From Streptomyces fradiae (GTDB lineage Bacteria; Actinomycetota; Actinomycetes; Streptomycetales; Streptomycetaceae), in contig NZ_CP065958.1 in assembly GCF_041270065.1 (NCBI RefSeq), positions 7,502,001 through 7,566,000 on the forward strand: 64,000 nt of DNA. Reading direction: 5' to 3'. A model generated the notes under the pieces. It had not been told where the DNA came from and made no database searches. It saw nothing but the letters and a program-made list of their open reading frames with translations. This document shows, piece after piece, positions 28,601-36,640 of the stretch. The translations under genes were made by a program, and so were the position numbers. Positions within the stretch are counted from its first letter, which is position 1, and every line of letters starts with the position of its first letter.

Positions 28601-29075
28601 TGAGCTGCGGGAGCGGGCGGCCGCCCCGGCGCCGGCCCCGGTGGCGGCCGACCGGAACAGGACAGGACCCGCCCGGCACGCGGAGGTCGCCGGCGCCTGG
28701 AGCGAGGTGCTCGGCGTCGCCGATGTGCCGGACGACGTGAACTTCTTCGATCTCGGCGGACATTCGCTCCTGGTCCCCGCCCTCCAGGAAGCCCTGCACC
28801 GGCGGACCGGCGTCCGCCTCACCGTCCTCGACCTGTTCCGCCACGCCACCGTCGCGGACACCGCCGCCCGGCTCGCCGAACGCGCGGCGGAGGCCGGCGG
28901 GGGAGCGGACCCGGGCACCGCACCCGTACGGGACGGGGGAGCCGCCCCCGCCCCGGACACCGGAGCGGACACCGCACCCGACACCGAAGCGGCCGCCGGC
29001 GCGACCCGCCGCGCGCACCGCGCGGCGGCCGCCCGCCGGCTCCGCGACCGCCGTACCGAGGAGGCAGACCGATGA
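22653..29075 (+). CDS. Nonribosomal peptide synthetase, C-A-T-C-A-T
   Basis: A 2140-residue two-module NRPS. C1 has HHVACDG (about 146); because this protein opens with a C domain, it must receive a starter from elsewhere, plausibly the free A/T pair. A1 (A3 IHTSGTTG near 610) has pocket residues D-V-H-S-E-A-S-V-V-K. T1 is CGGSSL (about 988). C2 has HHLVLDR (about 1188), where the final Gly of HHxxxDG is Arg. A2 (YTSGSTG near 1650) reads D-S-A-L-V-A-E-V-W-K. T2 is LGGHSL (about 2036). Neither code gives me a confident substrate. The Arg-rich last 30 residues may dock to the PKS. The stop overlaps the PKS start by ATGA. Confidence 0.93.
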   Translation: MPEADAARIPLTPPEFGIWLISEKEPEAFNLHRLWELRGPLDVGRLRTAVEHVVGRHPVFARRLAEGDVPTWTAGEAVPAWHVEHLDTPHGYEDGEDGKAAVDAEVTGWQRRAGAHRFDLSRDCPVRVGLLRRGPRHHLLSLLVHHVACDGVALETLIGEIGARYAESLDDADTPPAALSPAPLPPPPAQAAPASGYWPAHLAEARWPETLPPAAGPRTCRADVLRLPLAPEETALVRAAARGLRATPHLIGLAALYATLAVHGSAHDAMVATPFAARTPETMQLVACLARMVPLRLRWAPGDSGADLVEGVRRTVTEALTHSAEPIREASELFDPATTGTTVCFQAHGRLPDPALPGVDVVPLDDDAGRLARFDLEIDLHLRPDAGAVVLTLRAAGGTTEEGAARLLHTYRRILLRIARDPEQTLALADAADPGTEAHGEPESSLLLAPPRQRPARPLMDRFAELVRTAPDRPAVADRNTTATFGELGHAVTRLAATLAGHGAGPGLPVAVLAERGTPLVAAVLAVWRLGGHVVLLDPLHPDSRLAHVVADSRARVLLRSPGLHHRLPGHPDVVELAPEPDTRPPAPGEEPPAGPAPYHPRALAYVIHTSGTTGQPKGVMVDQGVLATMFEAQPAGLGISRIGLTCAVSFDVFFHQLLYLFRGCCLVMAEDAVYRDPQALVSWTERRRVEFLSITPSMLGAMRQFGFEETLARTRTEIELAGEAVDQGTWELLRRLGVRATNSYGPTETIVVTACDFAERDTPSIGGPVAGTSAYVLGPGLRPVPPGVAGELYIGGPQVSRGYLGKPGLTADRFLPDPFSGEPGARMYRTGDRVRLTDGGRLDYLRRVDHQLKVRGQRVDPYEVEDVLRRAPGVRDAYVARGAAAHPSGLRAYVVPEDPADPPAVRRIRAVAAEQLPPAAVPTHVTVVTAFPMTPNGKLDEQALPQPVTEPADATGAGNGADPVARLWSESTGLPPASEDDNFFECGGSSLDAARVVAALNRLCAAEIDLASFLRDPTPFGLRHQLRNTAAPDPRPDAAPRTPSPHAAAGAAPAAPPAPTPGLSDAQRRLLLAHRAAPGSNEFTVFWALRPATEPEPEALERAWREVVTAHPELRLRVTETDGRPVRAEWPVEDFPVHRRTLGPDELDGALAAAADRAFDPLGEPLIRLETLSAPGAGQVLLFTAHHLVLDRHSIQLINARLISALAGTVPPVPGHRYTEAGEPAAAEADRAREFWAGELDRVSTAPPIDLGAPEPGLRDTRGTAVHRTLDGAAWKLLQETARARRTTPLVLAMAAFALTADRHGAAGDVLVGTSMDVRPPGFDDVVGLFVNPVPVRLRFGPGLTGDALIGTTHEALLRAHDHRRLPFNELVRHLGLRSEPGAAPLFQVLVDYEPLLPADGGTASDRAWEPVDIPGTVAKYDLEVMLRQTADGGRLTVNCRTDRWRRSQAARIADQVYEALLRLATDSARPAAEPLTAAAGELGPGDGAEPSGPGGGLVGGLVAGIALREPDRVAVVSGEHTLTYGTLRSAALAAAARLAAAGVRRGDRVAVLARRGADMAVAVLGAVFAGAAYVPLDPGHPDARITRALHDSGAAAVLATGDCAARARRLGATVVDPAPDRDRDAVSVGDRPVPAALRARDQAYVIYTSGSTGEPKGVVVEHGSLAASTDARRAVYPGRPVFLLVSPLAFDSSAAGLWGTLTAGGRLVVADDDEVRDPERLIGLVERHQVTRLLCVPSLHAVLLRTARHTGAGPLRSLREVVVAGEPLPDRLQEQHFALLPGVPLVNEYGPTEAAVWSSYRRYHAPGPAGIGGPVPGYRLYVLDHALRPVPPGAPGELHVGGPGVARGYLGRAAATAAAFLPDPFAAGPGARMYRTGDRVRRGEDGTLVFLGRTDDQIKVRGHRIQPGEVEEVLRALDGVEDAAVVARDAVTLVAFLTGRPPAPDQVRRALAATLPGHLVPAAVHVVDRLPRTANGKVDRRELRERAAAPAPAPVAADRNRTGPARHAEVAGAWSEVLGVADVPDDVNFFDLGGHSLLVPALQEALHRRTGVRLTVLDLFRHATVADTAARLAERAAEAGGGADPGTAPVRDGGAAPAPDTGADTAPDTEAAAGATRRAHRAAAARRLRDRRTEEADR

Positions 29076-32000
29076 GTCGTGACCGCTCGCTGGACATCGC
29101 CGTCACCGGCATGGCGGGCCGGTTCCCCGGAGCCGCCGGCATCCCGGAACTCTGGGAGGCGGTGCTCGCCGGCCGCGTCCTCACCCGCCGCCTCGAACGG
29201 GCGGAACTCCTCGCGGCGGGCCTCCCCGCCGACCGCGCCGACGACCCGCACCACGTCCCCGTGTACGGGCGCCTCGACGACGCGGACCGCTTCGACCACG
29301 CCTTCTTCGGGATCAGCCCCCGCGAGGCGCGGCTGCTCGACCCGCAGCAGCGGCTGCTCCTCGAATGCGCGTGGACGGCCCTGGAGGACGCCGGCCACCC
29401 CTTCGGCGCCGGGGACCCGCTGCGCACCGGGGTGTACGCCTCGGCCGGCCGCAGCGACCACCTGCGCGACCTGCTCGCGGCGGGGGACCTGGAGCCCCCG
29501 GAGCAGGAGGAGGCCGTCCTCGCCAACGAACGCGACTTCCTGGCCACCCGCATCGCCTACCGGCTCGGTCTCACCGGCCCCGCCCTGAGCGTGCTGACCG
29601 CCTGCTCCTCCTCCCTGGTCGCGGTCCACCTCGCCGCCCAGGCCCTCAACAACGGCGAGTGCGACCAGGCCCTGGTCCTCGCCGCGTCCGTGGCCGGAGC
29701 CCAGACCGGCCATCTGCACCTCCCGGGCGGCGTGATGTCCGCGGCCGGCCGGTGCCGCCCCTTCGACGCGGCCGCCGACGGCACCCTGAGCGGCGCGGGC
29801 GCCGTAGCGGTCGTGCTGCGCCGCCTGGAGGACACGGAGGGCGGGCAACCGCCCCCGCACGGGGTGATCCTCGGCTCCGCGGTGAACAACGACGGCAGCA
29901 CCAAGGCCGGCTTCCTCGCCCCGTCGCTCCAGGGGCAGGAGCGGGTGATCCGCTCGGCCGTCGCGGCGGCCGACGTCGACGCGTCCTCCATCGGATACCT
30001 GGAGTCCCACGGCACCGGCACCCTGATCGGCGACCCCATCGAATGGGAGGCGGCCTCGACCGCCTACCGCTCCCTCGGATCCGCCCCGGGCACGATCGCC
30101 GTCGGTGCCCTGAAGGGGGCGACCGGCCATCTCGACGCAGCCGCCGGCCTGGCCGGCCTCGTCAAGGCGCTCCTGGTGCTGCGCCACGGCCGGGTGCCCG
30201 CCGTCCCGGGCCTCGACGCCCCCAACCCGCTCCTCGAGCAGGAGGGTTCACCGCTCCGGCTGCCCCGGACGGCCGAGCCCTGGCAGGGGCCGGAGCCCCG
30301 GCGGGCCGCCGTCAGCGCCTTCGGGGTCGGCGGCACCAACGTCCACCTCGTCGTCGAGCAGGCACCACCGCCCGCACCGCCGGCACCGGCCGCGCGGGAA
30401 GGCCGGCCGGGCCGGCAGCTGATCGTGCTGTCCGCCGCCGACGAGGACGCCCTCGTACGGATGAGGAAGCGGCTCGCGGACCATCTCACGGCCACCGGCC
30501 CCGGCGCCCCCGACGAGGAGCCGGCCGCCCTCGCCGACATCGGCGCGACCCTCGCAGGCCGGGCGGTCCTCGCCCACCGCTTCACCACGGTCGGTTCCAC
30601 CCGGGCCGAGCTCGCCGCCCGGCTCGCCGACCCCGCCGCACCGCACACCACGGTGGCGGCCCGCACCGACACCCCGCTCGTCCTGCTCCTCCCCGGCCAG
30701 GGCACCCAGGTCCCCGGGATGGCGCTGCCCTTCGAGGCGGCGCTCCCGGGCTTCGGCCAGGCCCTGGACAGCTGCCTGGACGCGCTCGCCCCGGACACCG
30801 CGAAGGACGTCGAACGGGCCCTGCACGACCCGGAGTTCCCCCGCGAGCGGCTGACGGAGACGAGGCTGGCCCAGCCCGCGCTGTTCGCCGTCGAGTACGC
30901 CGCCGCGACCGCGCTCCGGCGGACCGGTCTCACCCCGGCCGCCCTGCTGGGCCACAGCCTCGGCGAGCTCGTCGCCGCCTGTCTGGCCGGCACCCTGTCC
31001 CTCGACACCGCCGTCCGGCTCGTGGAGCACCGGGGCACCCTCATGCAGGACTGCGCGCCGGGAGCCATGGTCTCGCTGGCCTGCTCCGAACCGGAGGCGC
31101 TGCGACTGGTCTCCGAGCACTCCGCCGACCTGGGCGTGGCCGCGGTCAACACCGGCACCGACACCGTCCTGGCGGGCACCCCCGAGGCCGTACGGGCCTT
31201 CCACGAGCGGATCGCGGACCGGGTGCCGGCCCGCGTCCTGCGCACCGACCGGGCCTTCCACAGCGCCCTCGTCGAACCGGCCGCCGCCGGACTGCGCACC
31301 GCCCTCGCCGAGGTGACGACCGGTCCGGCCGAGCTCGCCTGGATCCGCGCCGCCGACGGAACCCCGGTGCGTCCGGGGGGCCGGGTGGACGCCGGATACT
31401 TCGCGGACTCCGCGCGCAGCCCGGTGCGCTTCGACCGGGCCCTCGCGGCCGTGCGGGCCGCCTTCCCCGGCGCCCGGGCCGTGGAGGTCGGGCCCGGCCG
31501 GGTGCTCAGCGCCTTCGCCGAAACGGCCGGGATCCCCTCCGTACCGCTCTGCCCGGCCGGCTCCGCCGACCACGACCCGGGGCAGGTGCTCGCCGCGCTC
31601 GGCGAACTCTGGGGCGCGGGCCTGCCCGTGGACCTCACCCGCCTCGTGCCGAGCGGCCGCCGGGTCCGGCTGCCCGGCTACCCGTTCCGCGGCCCGCGGT
31701 GGCCACGGCCGGCCCCCGCGCAGCCGGCCCCCGCGCAGCCGGCCGCCCCGTGGGACGGCGGGCCGGACACCACCCCCGACACCGCCGGCCCGGCGGCCGA
31801 GTCCGGCCCGCCCGCCGAGCCGGCCGAGCCCGCCGACATCGTGCGGGAGCTGTGGCGCGGGCAGCTCGGCGAGGTCCCGCTGCCCGCCGAGGCCGACTTC
31901 TTCGACCTGGGCGGCGACTCCCTCGCCACGGCCCGGCTCGCCCGGGCCATGGGCCGCGCCCTCGGCGTCGACGTGTCCGTACGCGACCTCTTGAAGGCCC

Positions 32001-32080
32001 GCACCCTCGACTCCCACATCGCCCTGGCCGAGCGGCTGCTCGTCGAGCAGATCCTCGGCGAGTCCCAGGAGGACCGATGA
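29072..32080 (+). CDS. Type I polyketide synthase module, KS-AT-T
   Basis: A 1002-residue PKS that extends the peptide by one C2 unit. The KS has catalytic Cys in LTACSSSLVAVH (about 179) and His residues in ESHGTGT and KGATGHLDAAAG; the HLDAAAG form is common in KS domains that accept from an NRPS. The AT has GHSLGE (about 628) and RAFHS in the specificity loop, close to HAFH, so malonyl-CoA is predicted. There is no KR, DH or ER, so the beta-keto group should stay. The carrier site is LGGDSL (about 948). A short AQPAPAQPA repeat links AT and T. ATGA overlaps join it to both neighbouring NRPS genes. Confidence 0.93.
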   Translation: MSRDRSLDIAVTGMAGRFPGAAGIPELWEAVLAGRVLTRRLERAELLAAGLPADRADDPHHVPVYGRLDDADRFDHAFFGISPREARLLDPQQRLLLECAWTALEDAGHPFGAGDPLRTGVYASAGRSDHLRDLLAAGDLEPPEQEEAVLANERDFLATRIAYRLGLTGPALSVLTACSSSLVAVHLAAQALNNGECDQALVLAASVAGAQTGHLHLPGGVMSAAGRCRPFDAAADGTLSGAGAVAVVLRRLEDTEGGQPPPHGVILGSAVNNDGSTKAGFLAPSLQGQERVIRSAVAAADVDASSIGYLESHGTGTLIGDPIEWEAASTAYRSLGSAPGTIAVGALKGATGHLDAAAGLAGLVKALLVLRHGRVPAVPGLDAPNPLLEQEGSPLRLPRTAEPWQGPEPRRAAVSAFGVGGTNVHLVVEQAPPPAPPAPAAREGRPGRQLIVLSAADEDALVRMRKRLADHLTATGPGAPDEEPAALADIGATLAGRAVLAHRFTTVGSTRAELAARLADPAAPHTTVAARTDTPLVLLLPGQGTQVPGMALPFEAALPGFGQALDSCLDALAPDTAKDVERALHDPEFPRERLTETRLAQPALFAVEYAAATALRRTGLTPAALLGHSLGELVAACLAGTLSLDTAVRLVEHRGTLMQDCAPGAMVSLACSEPEALRLVSEHSADLGVAAVNTGTDTVLAGTPEAVRAFHERIADRVPARVLRTDRAFHSALVEPAAAGLRTALAEVTTGPAELAWIRAADGTPVRPGGRVDAGYFADSARSPVRFDRALAAVRAAFPGARAVEVGPGRVLSAFAETAGIPSVPLCPAGSADHDPGQVLAALGELWGAGLPVDLTRLVPSGRRVRLPGYPFRGPRWPRPAPAQPAPAQPAAPWDGGPDTTPDTAGPAAESGPPAEPAEPADIVRELWRGQLGEVPLPAEADFFDLGGDSLATARLARAMGRALGVDVSVRDLLKARTLDSHIALAERLLVEQILGESQEDR

Positions 32081-35000
32081 CCGCCTCCCCGCTGGACCGG
32101 CTCACCCCGGCCCAACGCGCCGCGCTCGCGGCCCGGCTGGCCGGCCGGCGGGCCGGCCCGGGTCCGGGAACGCCGTCGGCCCCGGAGCCGTCCGCGCCCC
32201 CGCGACCGACCGGGACGGAAGCCTCCGGAAGCCACCCGCTGTCGCTCACCCAGTACCGCATGTGGCTCGCGGAGCAGTCCGCCCCGGCCGGCTCGCCGGC
32301 CTACACCGTGCCCCTCGCCCTGAGGTTCACCGGACCGCTCGACACCGAGCGGCTGCGGTCCTGCCTGCGGCTGCTCGCCGAACGGCACCTCAGCCTGCGC
32401 GCCCGTATCGTCCAGGAGGGCGGAACACCGCGGCAGCGGTTCGACCGCCCGGCCGGCATCCCGCTGGAGATCCGGCCGGTGCCCGGCGGCCCCACCGCCC
32501 TCGCCGAAGCCCTGGACGCGGAGGCCGGACGGGCCTTCGCCTACGAGCACCCGCCCTATGTACGGGCCCTGCTGCTGGTCCTCGCGCCCGAGGAACACGT
32601 CCTCGTGCTCACCCTGCACCACGCGGTCTGCGACGGCTGGTCGCTGAACGTCCTCATCGGCGAACTCCTCTCCGCCTACCGGACCGAGGGCGCGCCCGTC
32701 CTGCCCGGACCGGAGGACCGGGCGCAGCACCTGGACTACGTCCACTGGGAGCACGGTCCGGAGGGCACGGCGGAGCTGGCCCGGTACGCCGCCCACTGGC
32801 AGCGGCAGCACGCGGGCCTCATCGACCGGCCCGACCTGCCCTTCGCCCGCGACACCGCCCCCGCGGCCGGCGAAGCGGAGCCCGACGCCGAGCTGGAGCT
32901 GCCGGAGGACCTCGCCCGGGCCGTCCACGCCCTGGCCCGGCGCACCGAGAGCACACCGCACGCGGTGTGGCTCGCCGCGTTCGCCGCGACCTGGCACCTG
33001 CTCACCGGCGTCCGTGCCGTGCCCGTCGGCGTGCCCACCGCCAACCGGACGATCGAGCGCTTCGACCGCGCCTTCGGCGCCTTCGTCTCGACCCTGCCGC
33101 TGGTGCTGCGCGTCGGCCCGGGCCTGGCCTTCGCCGAGCTTGCGGAGCGGACGATGGAGGCCCTCCTGGAGGGCGCCGCCCACCCGGTGCCGCCGCTGGC
33201 GCCCGGCACGGGCGTCGACATGCCCGCCGTCACGTTCGTGTTCACCGGCGAGATCGACCCGCCGGGTCCGTGCGGGCCGCTGACCGTGACGCCGGTACCC
33301 ATCAGGGTCCGGGGCAGCCAGGGCGATCTGACGGTCCAGCTCGAAGCCGGGAGCGGCCGGATGACGCTCCGGCTCACCGGATCGCCCGAGCGGTACACCG
33401 GAGACGGGCTCAACCGCCTCGCCCACTCCTACCTGCGCTGCCTTCGGGCGGTCCTCGCCGCGCCCGACGGCCCGCTGGCCACCGCCGACCTCAGAGCGGA
33501 CGAGGACCGGGCGCTCACCGCGGCGGTGCTCGGCGCCACGCCGCCGGCCCCCGAAGTCCCGTTGCCGTACGAGGCGTTCGCCCGCTGGGCCGAGCGCACC
33601 CCGGACGCCGTCGCCGTCGTGGACGCGACGGGACGGCGGACGAGCTACCGGCGACTGGCCGACCGGGCCGAAAGGCTGGCCGCGGGCCTGCACGCGGCCG
33701 GGGTACGGCACGGAGCCTCCGTGGCCCTGCGCACCCCGCCCGGTGCCGACTACCTGGCCCTGACCCTCGCCGTCTGGCGGCTCGGCGGCTGGACCCTGCC
33801 CGTGCGGGCGGGCGAACCCCCGGCCCGGCTGCGGGAGATGCTGCTCGGGGCCGGCGTCCGCTTCCTCGTGCACGCGGACGCGGACGGCGCGAGCGGCACG
33901 CCGGACCGGCCCGGACTCCCGGAGCTGCCCGGCATGACCGTACTCACGCTGCGGGAGCTCGCCGAGAGCGCCGAGAGCGCCGAGAGCACCAAGAGCGCCG
34001 GGACGGCCGGGGACCCCGCCGCCCGGCCTGCCCCGTGCCCCGGCCCGGCCGTTCCGGTCCGCCCAGGCGATCTCGCCTACGCGGTGTTCACCTCCGGTAC
34101 CACGGGCGCGCCCAAGTGCGTCCAGGTGCCCCACGGGGCCCTGGCCAATGAACTCGCCTGGCGGCGCGACACCTTCGGGCTCGCCGCACCCGACCGGGTG
34201 CTCCAGACCATTCCGCTGGCCTTCGACCCGTCCTTCTGGCAGTGCTTCGGCCCGCTCGTCTCCGGAGCCGCCGTGGTCTTCCCCGACATCGACTCCGGCG
34301 CCCGCCCCGGCGACCTCGTGGACGCGGCCCTCGCGCACTCCGCGACCGTGGTCGACCTGGTTCCCTCGCTCCTCGCCGCCCTCACCGACGACGACCTCCG
34401 CCGGCTTCCGGCCCGGGTGGTCTTCTGCGGCGGCGAGGCCCTGCCCACCGCCCAGGCCGAGCGCTATCTGCGCCTCGGACGGGGCAGGTTGCACAACCAG
34501 TACGGTCCGTCGGAGATCTGCATCGACGCCAGCTCCCACGCCTGCCGCACCGCCGGGACCGGCAGCGGCACCGTGCCGCTCGGGCTCCCCCTCACCGGCG
34601 TCCGGCTGTACGTCCTCGACGCCGCCCTGCGCCCGGTCCCCACCGGAGCACCGGGCGAGCTCTACGTCGGCGGCGCCGGAGTCGCCCGCGGCTACGCCGG
34701 CCGCCCGGCCGAGACGGCGGACCGCTTCCTGCCCGAGCCGGCCGGCCCGCCCGGGGCCCGCATGTACCGCACCGGTGACCGGGTCCGCCGGAACGCCGAC
34801 GGCAGCCTCGCCTTCCTCGGCCGGGCCGACCACCAGGTGAAGGTCCGCGGCCACCGGGTGGAGCTCGAAGAGGTCGACCGGTGGCTCCGTTCGGTCGACG
34901 GCGTGGACGGGGCCGCGGCCGTCGTCACCGGCGCACGCGTCAGCCGGCTGGTCGCCTTCGTCACGGGCACGCCCGACGCGCGGGCGGTCCGGGCCCACCT

Positions 35001-36639
35001 CGCGGAGCACCTGCCCGCGCACATGGTGCCCGCCGAGATCCGGGTCCTGCCGGCCCTGCCGCTCACGGCCAACGGAAAGGCGGACCGCCGGGCCCTGGCG
35101 GAGCTCGCCCGGGTCCGGCAGCCGGCCCCGCGGTCCGGCACCCGGCCCGCGGACCCCGTGACCACCGCCGTCCTGGAGGCCTTCGCGACCGTCCTGGACC
35201 TGCCCGTCGCCACCCCCGACGACGACCTGTACGAACTGGGCGGGGCCTCGCTCGGCGGGGCCCGCGTCGCCGCCGAACTGACCCGGCGGCTGGGGACCGA
35301 GGTGCCGGTGCGCACCGTGCTCGGCAACCCCAGGGCCGCGGACCTCGCCGCGGCCGTGACCCGGCTGCTGCACCCGCCCGCCCCGCCCGCCGGCTCCGGC
35401 GATCCGGAACCTGAACCCGCCGGACGGCCCGGCACGGAACAGCTCCAGGTGCTCCGGCAGGAACAGGTCCTCGGCCGCCTCACCCCGCCGATCTCCTCCC
35501 TGCTCGCGCTGCCGCGCCCGGTCGGCCCGGACGAGGCCGAGAAGGCCGTACGCCTTCTCGTGGACCGCCACGAGGCCCTCGCCCCGCTCCCCGGCGCACC
35601 GGCGGAGCCGGACTGGCGGCCCTGCGTCAGCGAGGCCCTGCCCGAACCGCCCGAACGCGCGCACTGGCAGCCGGGAGTGGCCGACCGGAGCGTGCCGAAC
35701 GGCGCCCCCGGCCTGCAGGCGACCCTGCTGACCGGGGCGGACGGCACGATCCGGCATCTGATCCTCCGACTCGCCCGCAACCGGGGCGACGGAGCCTCCG
35801 TCGGCATCCTCGGCGAGGAACTCCTTGCCCTCCTGGCCGGCGAGCCCCTGCCGGAACCCGCCCCCCGGTACAGCGGTTACCTCCGAGCCCGGCGGGAGCG
35901 CCGGCACGCCAGAAGCGCCGAACTGGAGCACTACTGGACGCTCACCCTGGCCGGGGCGGCGGCCGACCCGTTCGCCGCCCGGCGGCCGGCGGGCCGCGAC
36001 TTCCGCAACCACGGCGCCCAGCGGGAGGTCCCGGCGGCCGCCCGGACCGCCCTCGCGGAGGCCTGCCGGAACGCGGGCATCACGCCCACCGCCGTGTACC
36101 TGGCGGCGCTCGCCCGGACCGTGGCCCGGGCCGGGGGCGACCCCGGTCGGGGTACCGCCGTGATCGGCCTGCCCGTCGCCCACCGCTCGGTGCTCACCGA
36201 GGCGCGGCTGGTCGGCCGCACCGTGGACCTGCTCCCCGTGGCCGTACCCGCCGGCGACCCGGCCGGCGCGCACTCCGCGCTGCTCGCCGCGCTCGACCAC
36301 GCCGATCTGCCGCTGCTGCGGATCGCCGAACTCACCGACCCCGTCGACGAGTCGCTGCGCCCGCCGGTCTGCTCCGTCGGCCTGATCGTCCACGAAGGCC
36401 CCGGCGACGCCCCGGTCGTCGACGACACCCCGCCCGGCGAAGCCGTACCGGAGCACTGGTCGGACCTCGACCTGGTCCTCCATGTGCATCCACGGCCCGA
36501 CGGCGGCTGCCGCCTGGTGCTCTCCGGCTGCGCCCGCCTGTTCGGCCTCGCCGAACTTTGTACCGAACTGACCGCGCTCGCCGCCGCGGTCGAGGACTGG
36601 ACCGCCGCGGCCCCCACCGTCACGAGGATTGAGGAATGA
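32077..36639 (+). CDS. Nonribosomal peptide synthetase, C-A-T with a terminal inactive C-like domain
   Basis: A 1520-residue NRPS. The first C domain has intact HHAVCDG (about 183). The A domain (FTSGTTG near 672) has pocket residues D-P-W-D-F-G-Q-I-D-K; the two internal Asp hint at a basic or polar side chain, without certainty. T is LGGASL (about 1056). The last 400 residues resemble a condensation domain, but the HHxxxDG site reads ARNRGDG (about 1235), so the catalytic His is lost. Such dead domains recruit P450s in glycopeptide pathways (X-domains), and a P450 gene lies two genes downstream. There is no release domain. The ATG at 32077 has AGGAGG upstream and overlaps the PKS stop. Confidence 0.92.
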   Translation: MTASPLDRLTPAQRAALAARLAGRRAGPGPGTPSAPEPSAPPRPTGTEASGSHPLSLTQYRMWLAEQSAPAGSPAYTVPLALRFTGPLDTERLRSCLRLLAERHLSLRARIVQEGGTPRQRFDRPAGIPLEIRPVPGGPTALAEALDAEAGRAFAYEHPPYVRALLLVLAPEEHVLVLTLHHAVCDGWSLNVLIGELLSAYRTEGAPVLPGPEDRAQHLDYVHWEHGPEGTAELARYAAHWQRQHAGLIDRPDLPFARDTAPAAGEAEPDAELELPEDLARAVHALARRTESTPHAVWLAAFAATWHLLTGVRAVPVGVPTANRTIERFDRAFGAFVSTLPLVLRVGPGLAFAELAERTMEALLEGAAHPVPPLAPGTGVDMPAVTFVFTGEIDPPGPCGPLTVTPVPIRVRGSQGDLTVQLEAGSGRMTLRLTGSPERYTGDGLNRLAHSYLRCLRAVLAAPDGPLATADLRADEDRALTAAVLGATPPAPEVPLPYEAFARWAERTPDAVAVVDATGRRTSYRRLADRAERLAAGLHAAGVRHGASVALRTPPGADYLALTLAVWRLGGWTLPVRAGEPPARLREMLLGAGVRFLVHADADGASGTPDRPGLPELPGMTVLTLRELAESAESAESTKSAGTAGDPAARPAPCPGPAVPVRPGDLAYAVFTSGTTGAPKCVQVPHGALANELAWRRDTFGLAAPDRVLQTIPLAFDPSFWQCFGPLVSGAAVVFPDIDSGARPGDLVDAALAHSATVVDLVPSLLAALTDDDLRRLPARVVFCGGEALPTAQAERYLRLGRGRLHNQYGPSEICIDASSHACRTAGTGSGTVPLGLPLTGVRLYVLDAALRPVPTGAPGELYVGGAGVARGYAGRPAETADRFLPEPAGPPGARMYRTGDRVRRNADGSLAFLGRADHQVKVRGHRVELEEVDRWLRSVDGVDGAAAVVTGARVSRLVAFVTGTPDARAVRAHLAEHLPAHMVPAEIRVLPALPLTANGKADRRALAELARVRQPAPRSGTRPADPVTTAVLEAFATVLDLPVATPDDDLYELGGASLGGARVAAELTRRLGTEVPVRTVLGNPRAADLAAAVTRLLHPPAPPAGSGDPEPEPAGRPGTEQLQVLRQEQVLGRLTPPISSLLALPRPVGPDEAEKAVRLLVDRHEALAPLPGAPAEPDWRPCVSEALPEPPERAHWQPGVADRSVPNGAPGLQATLLTGADGTIRHLILRLARNRGDGASVGILGEELLALLAGEPLPEPAPRYSGYLRARRERRHARSAELEHYWTLTLAGAAADPFAARRPAGRDFRNHGAQREVPAAARTALAEACRNAGITPTAVYLAALARTVARAGGDPGRGTAVIGLPVAHRSVLTEARLVGRTVDLLPVAVPAGDPAGAHSALLAALDHADLPLLRIAELTDPVDESLRPPVCSVGLIVHEGPGDAPVVDDTPPGEAVPEHWSDLDLVLHVHPRPDGGCRLVLSGCARLFGLAELCTELTALAAAVEDWTAAAPTVTRIEE
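33961..33987 (+). repeat. In-frame 9-bp tandem repeat in the NRPS A domain
   Basis: GCCGAGAGC is repeated three times in a row, encoding an Ala-Glu-Ser repeat between adenylation motifs A2 and A3, probably an exposed loop. Confidence 0.6.
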
Positions 36640-36640
36640 C

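Noticed and set aside
21837..29018. A 2393-codon open frame on the - strand across the two-module NRPS gene
   Set aside because: It is antisense to a gene with clear C, A and T motifs; long antisense frames are expected in very GC-rich coding DNA. Its translation is Gly/Arg/Val/Glu-rich with no domain pattern.
29365..32076. Continuous frame joining the PKS region to the next NRPS as one giant protein
   Set aside because: The part before 32077 is a shadow of the KS-AT-T frame; a good ribosome binding site and ATGA overlap mark the true NRPS start.
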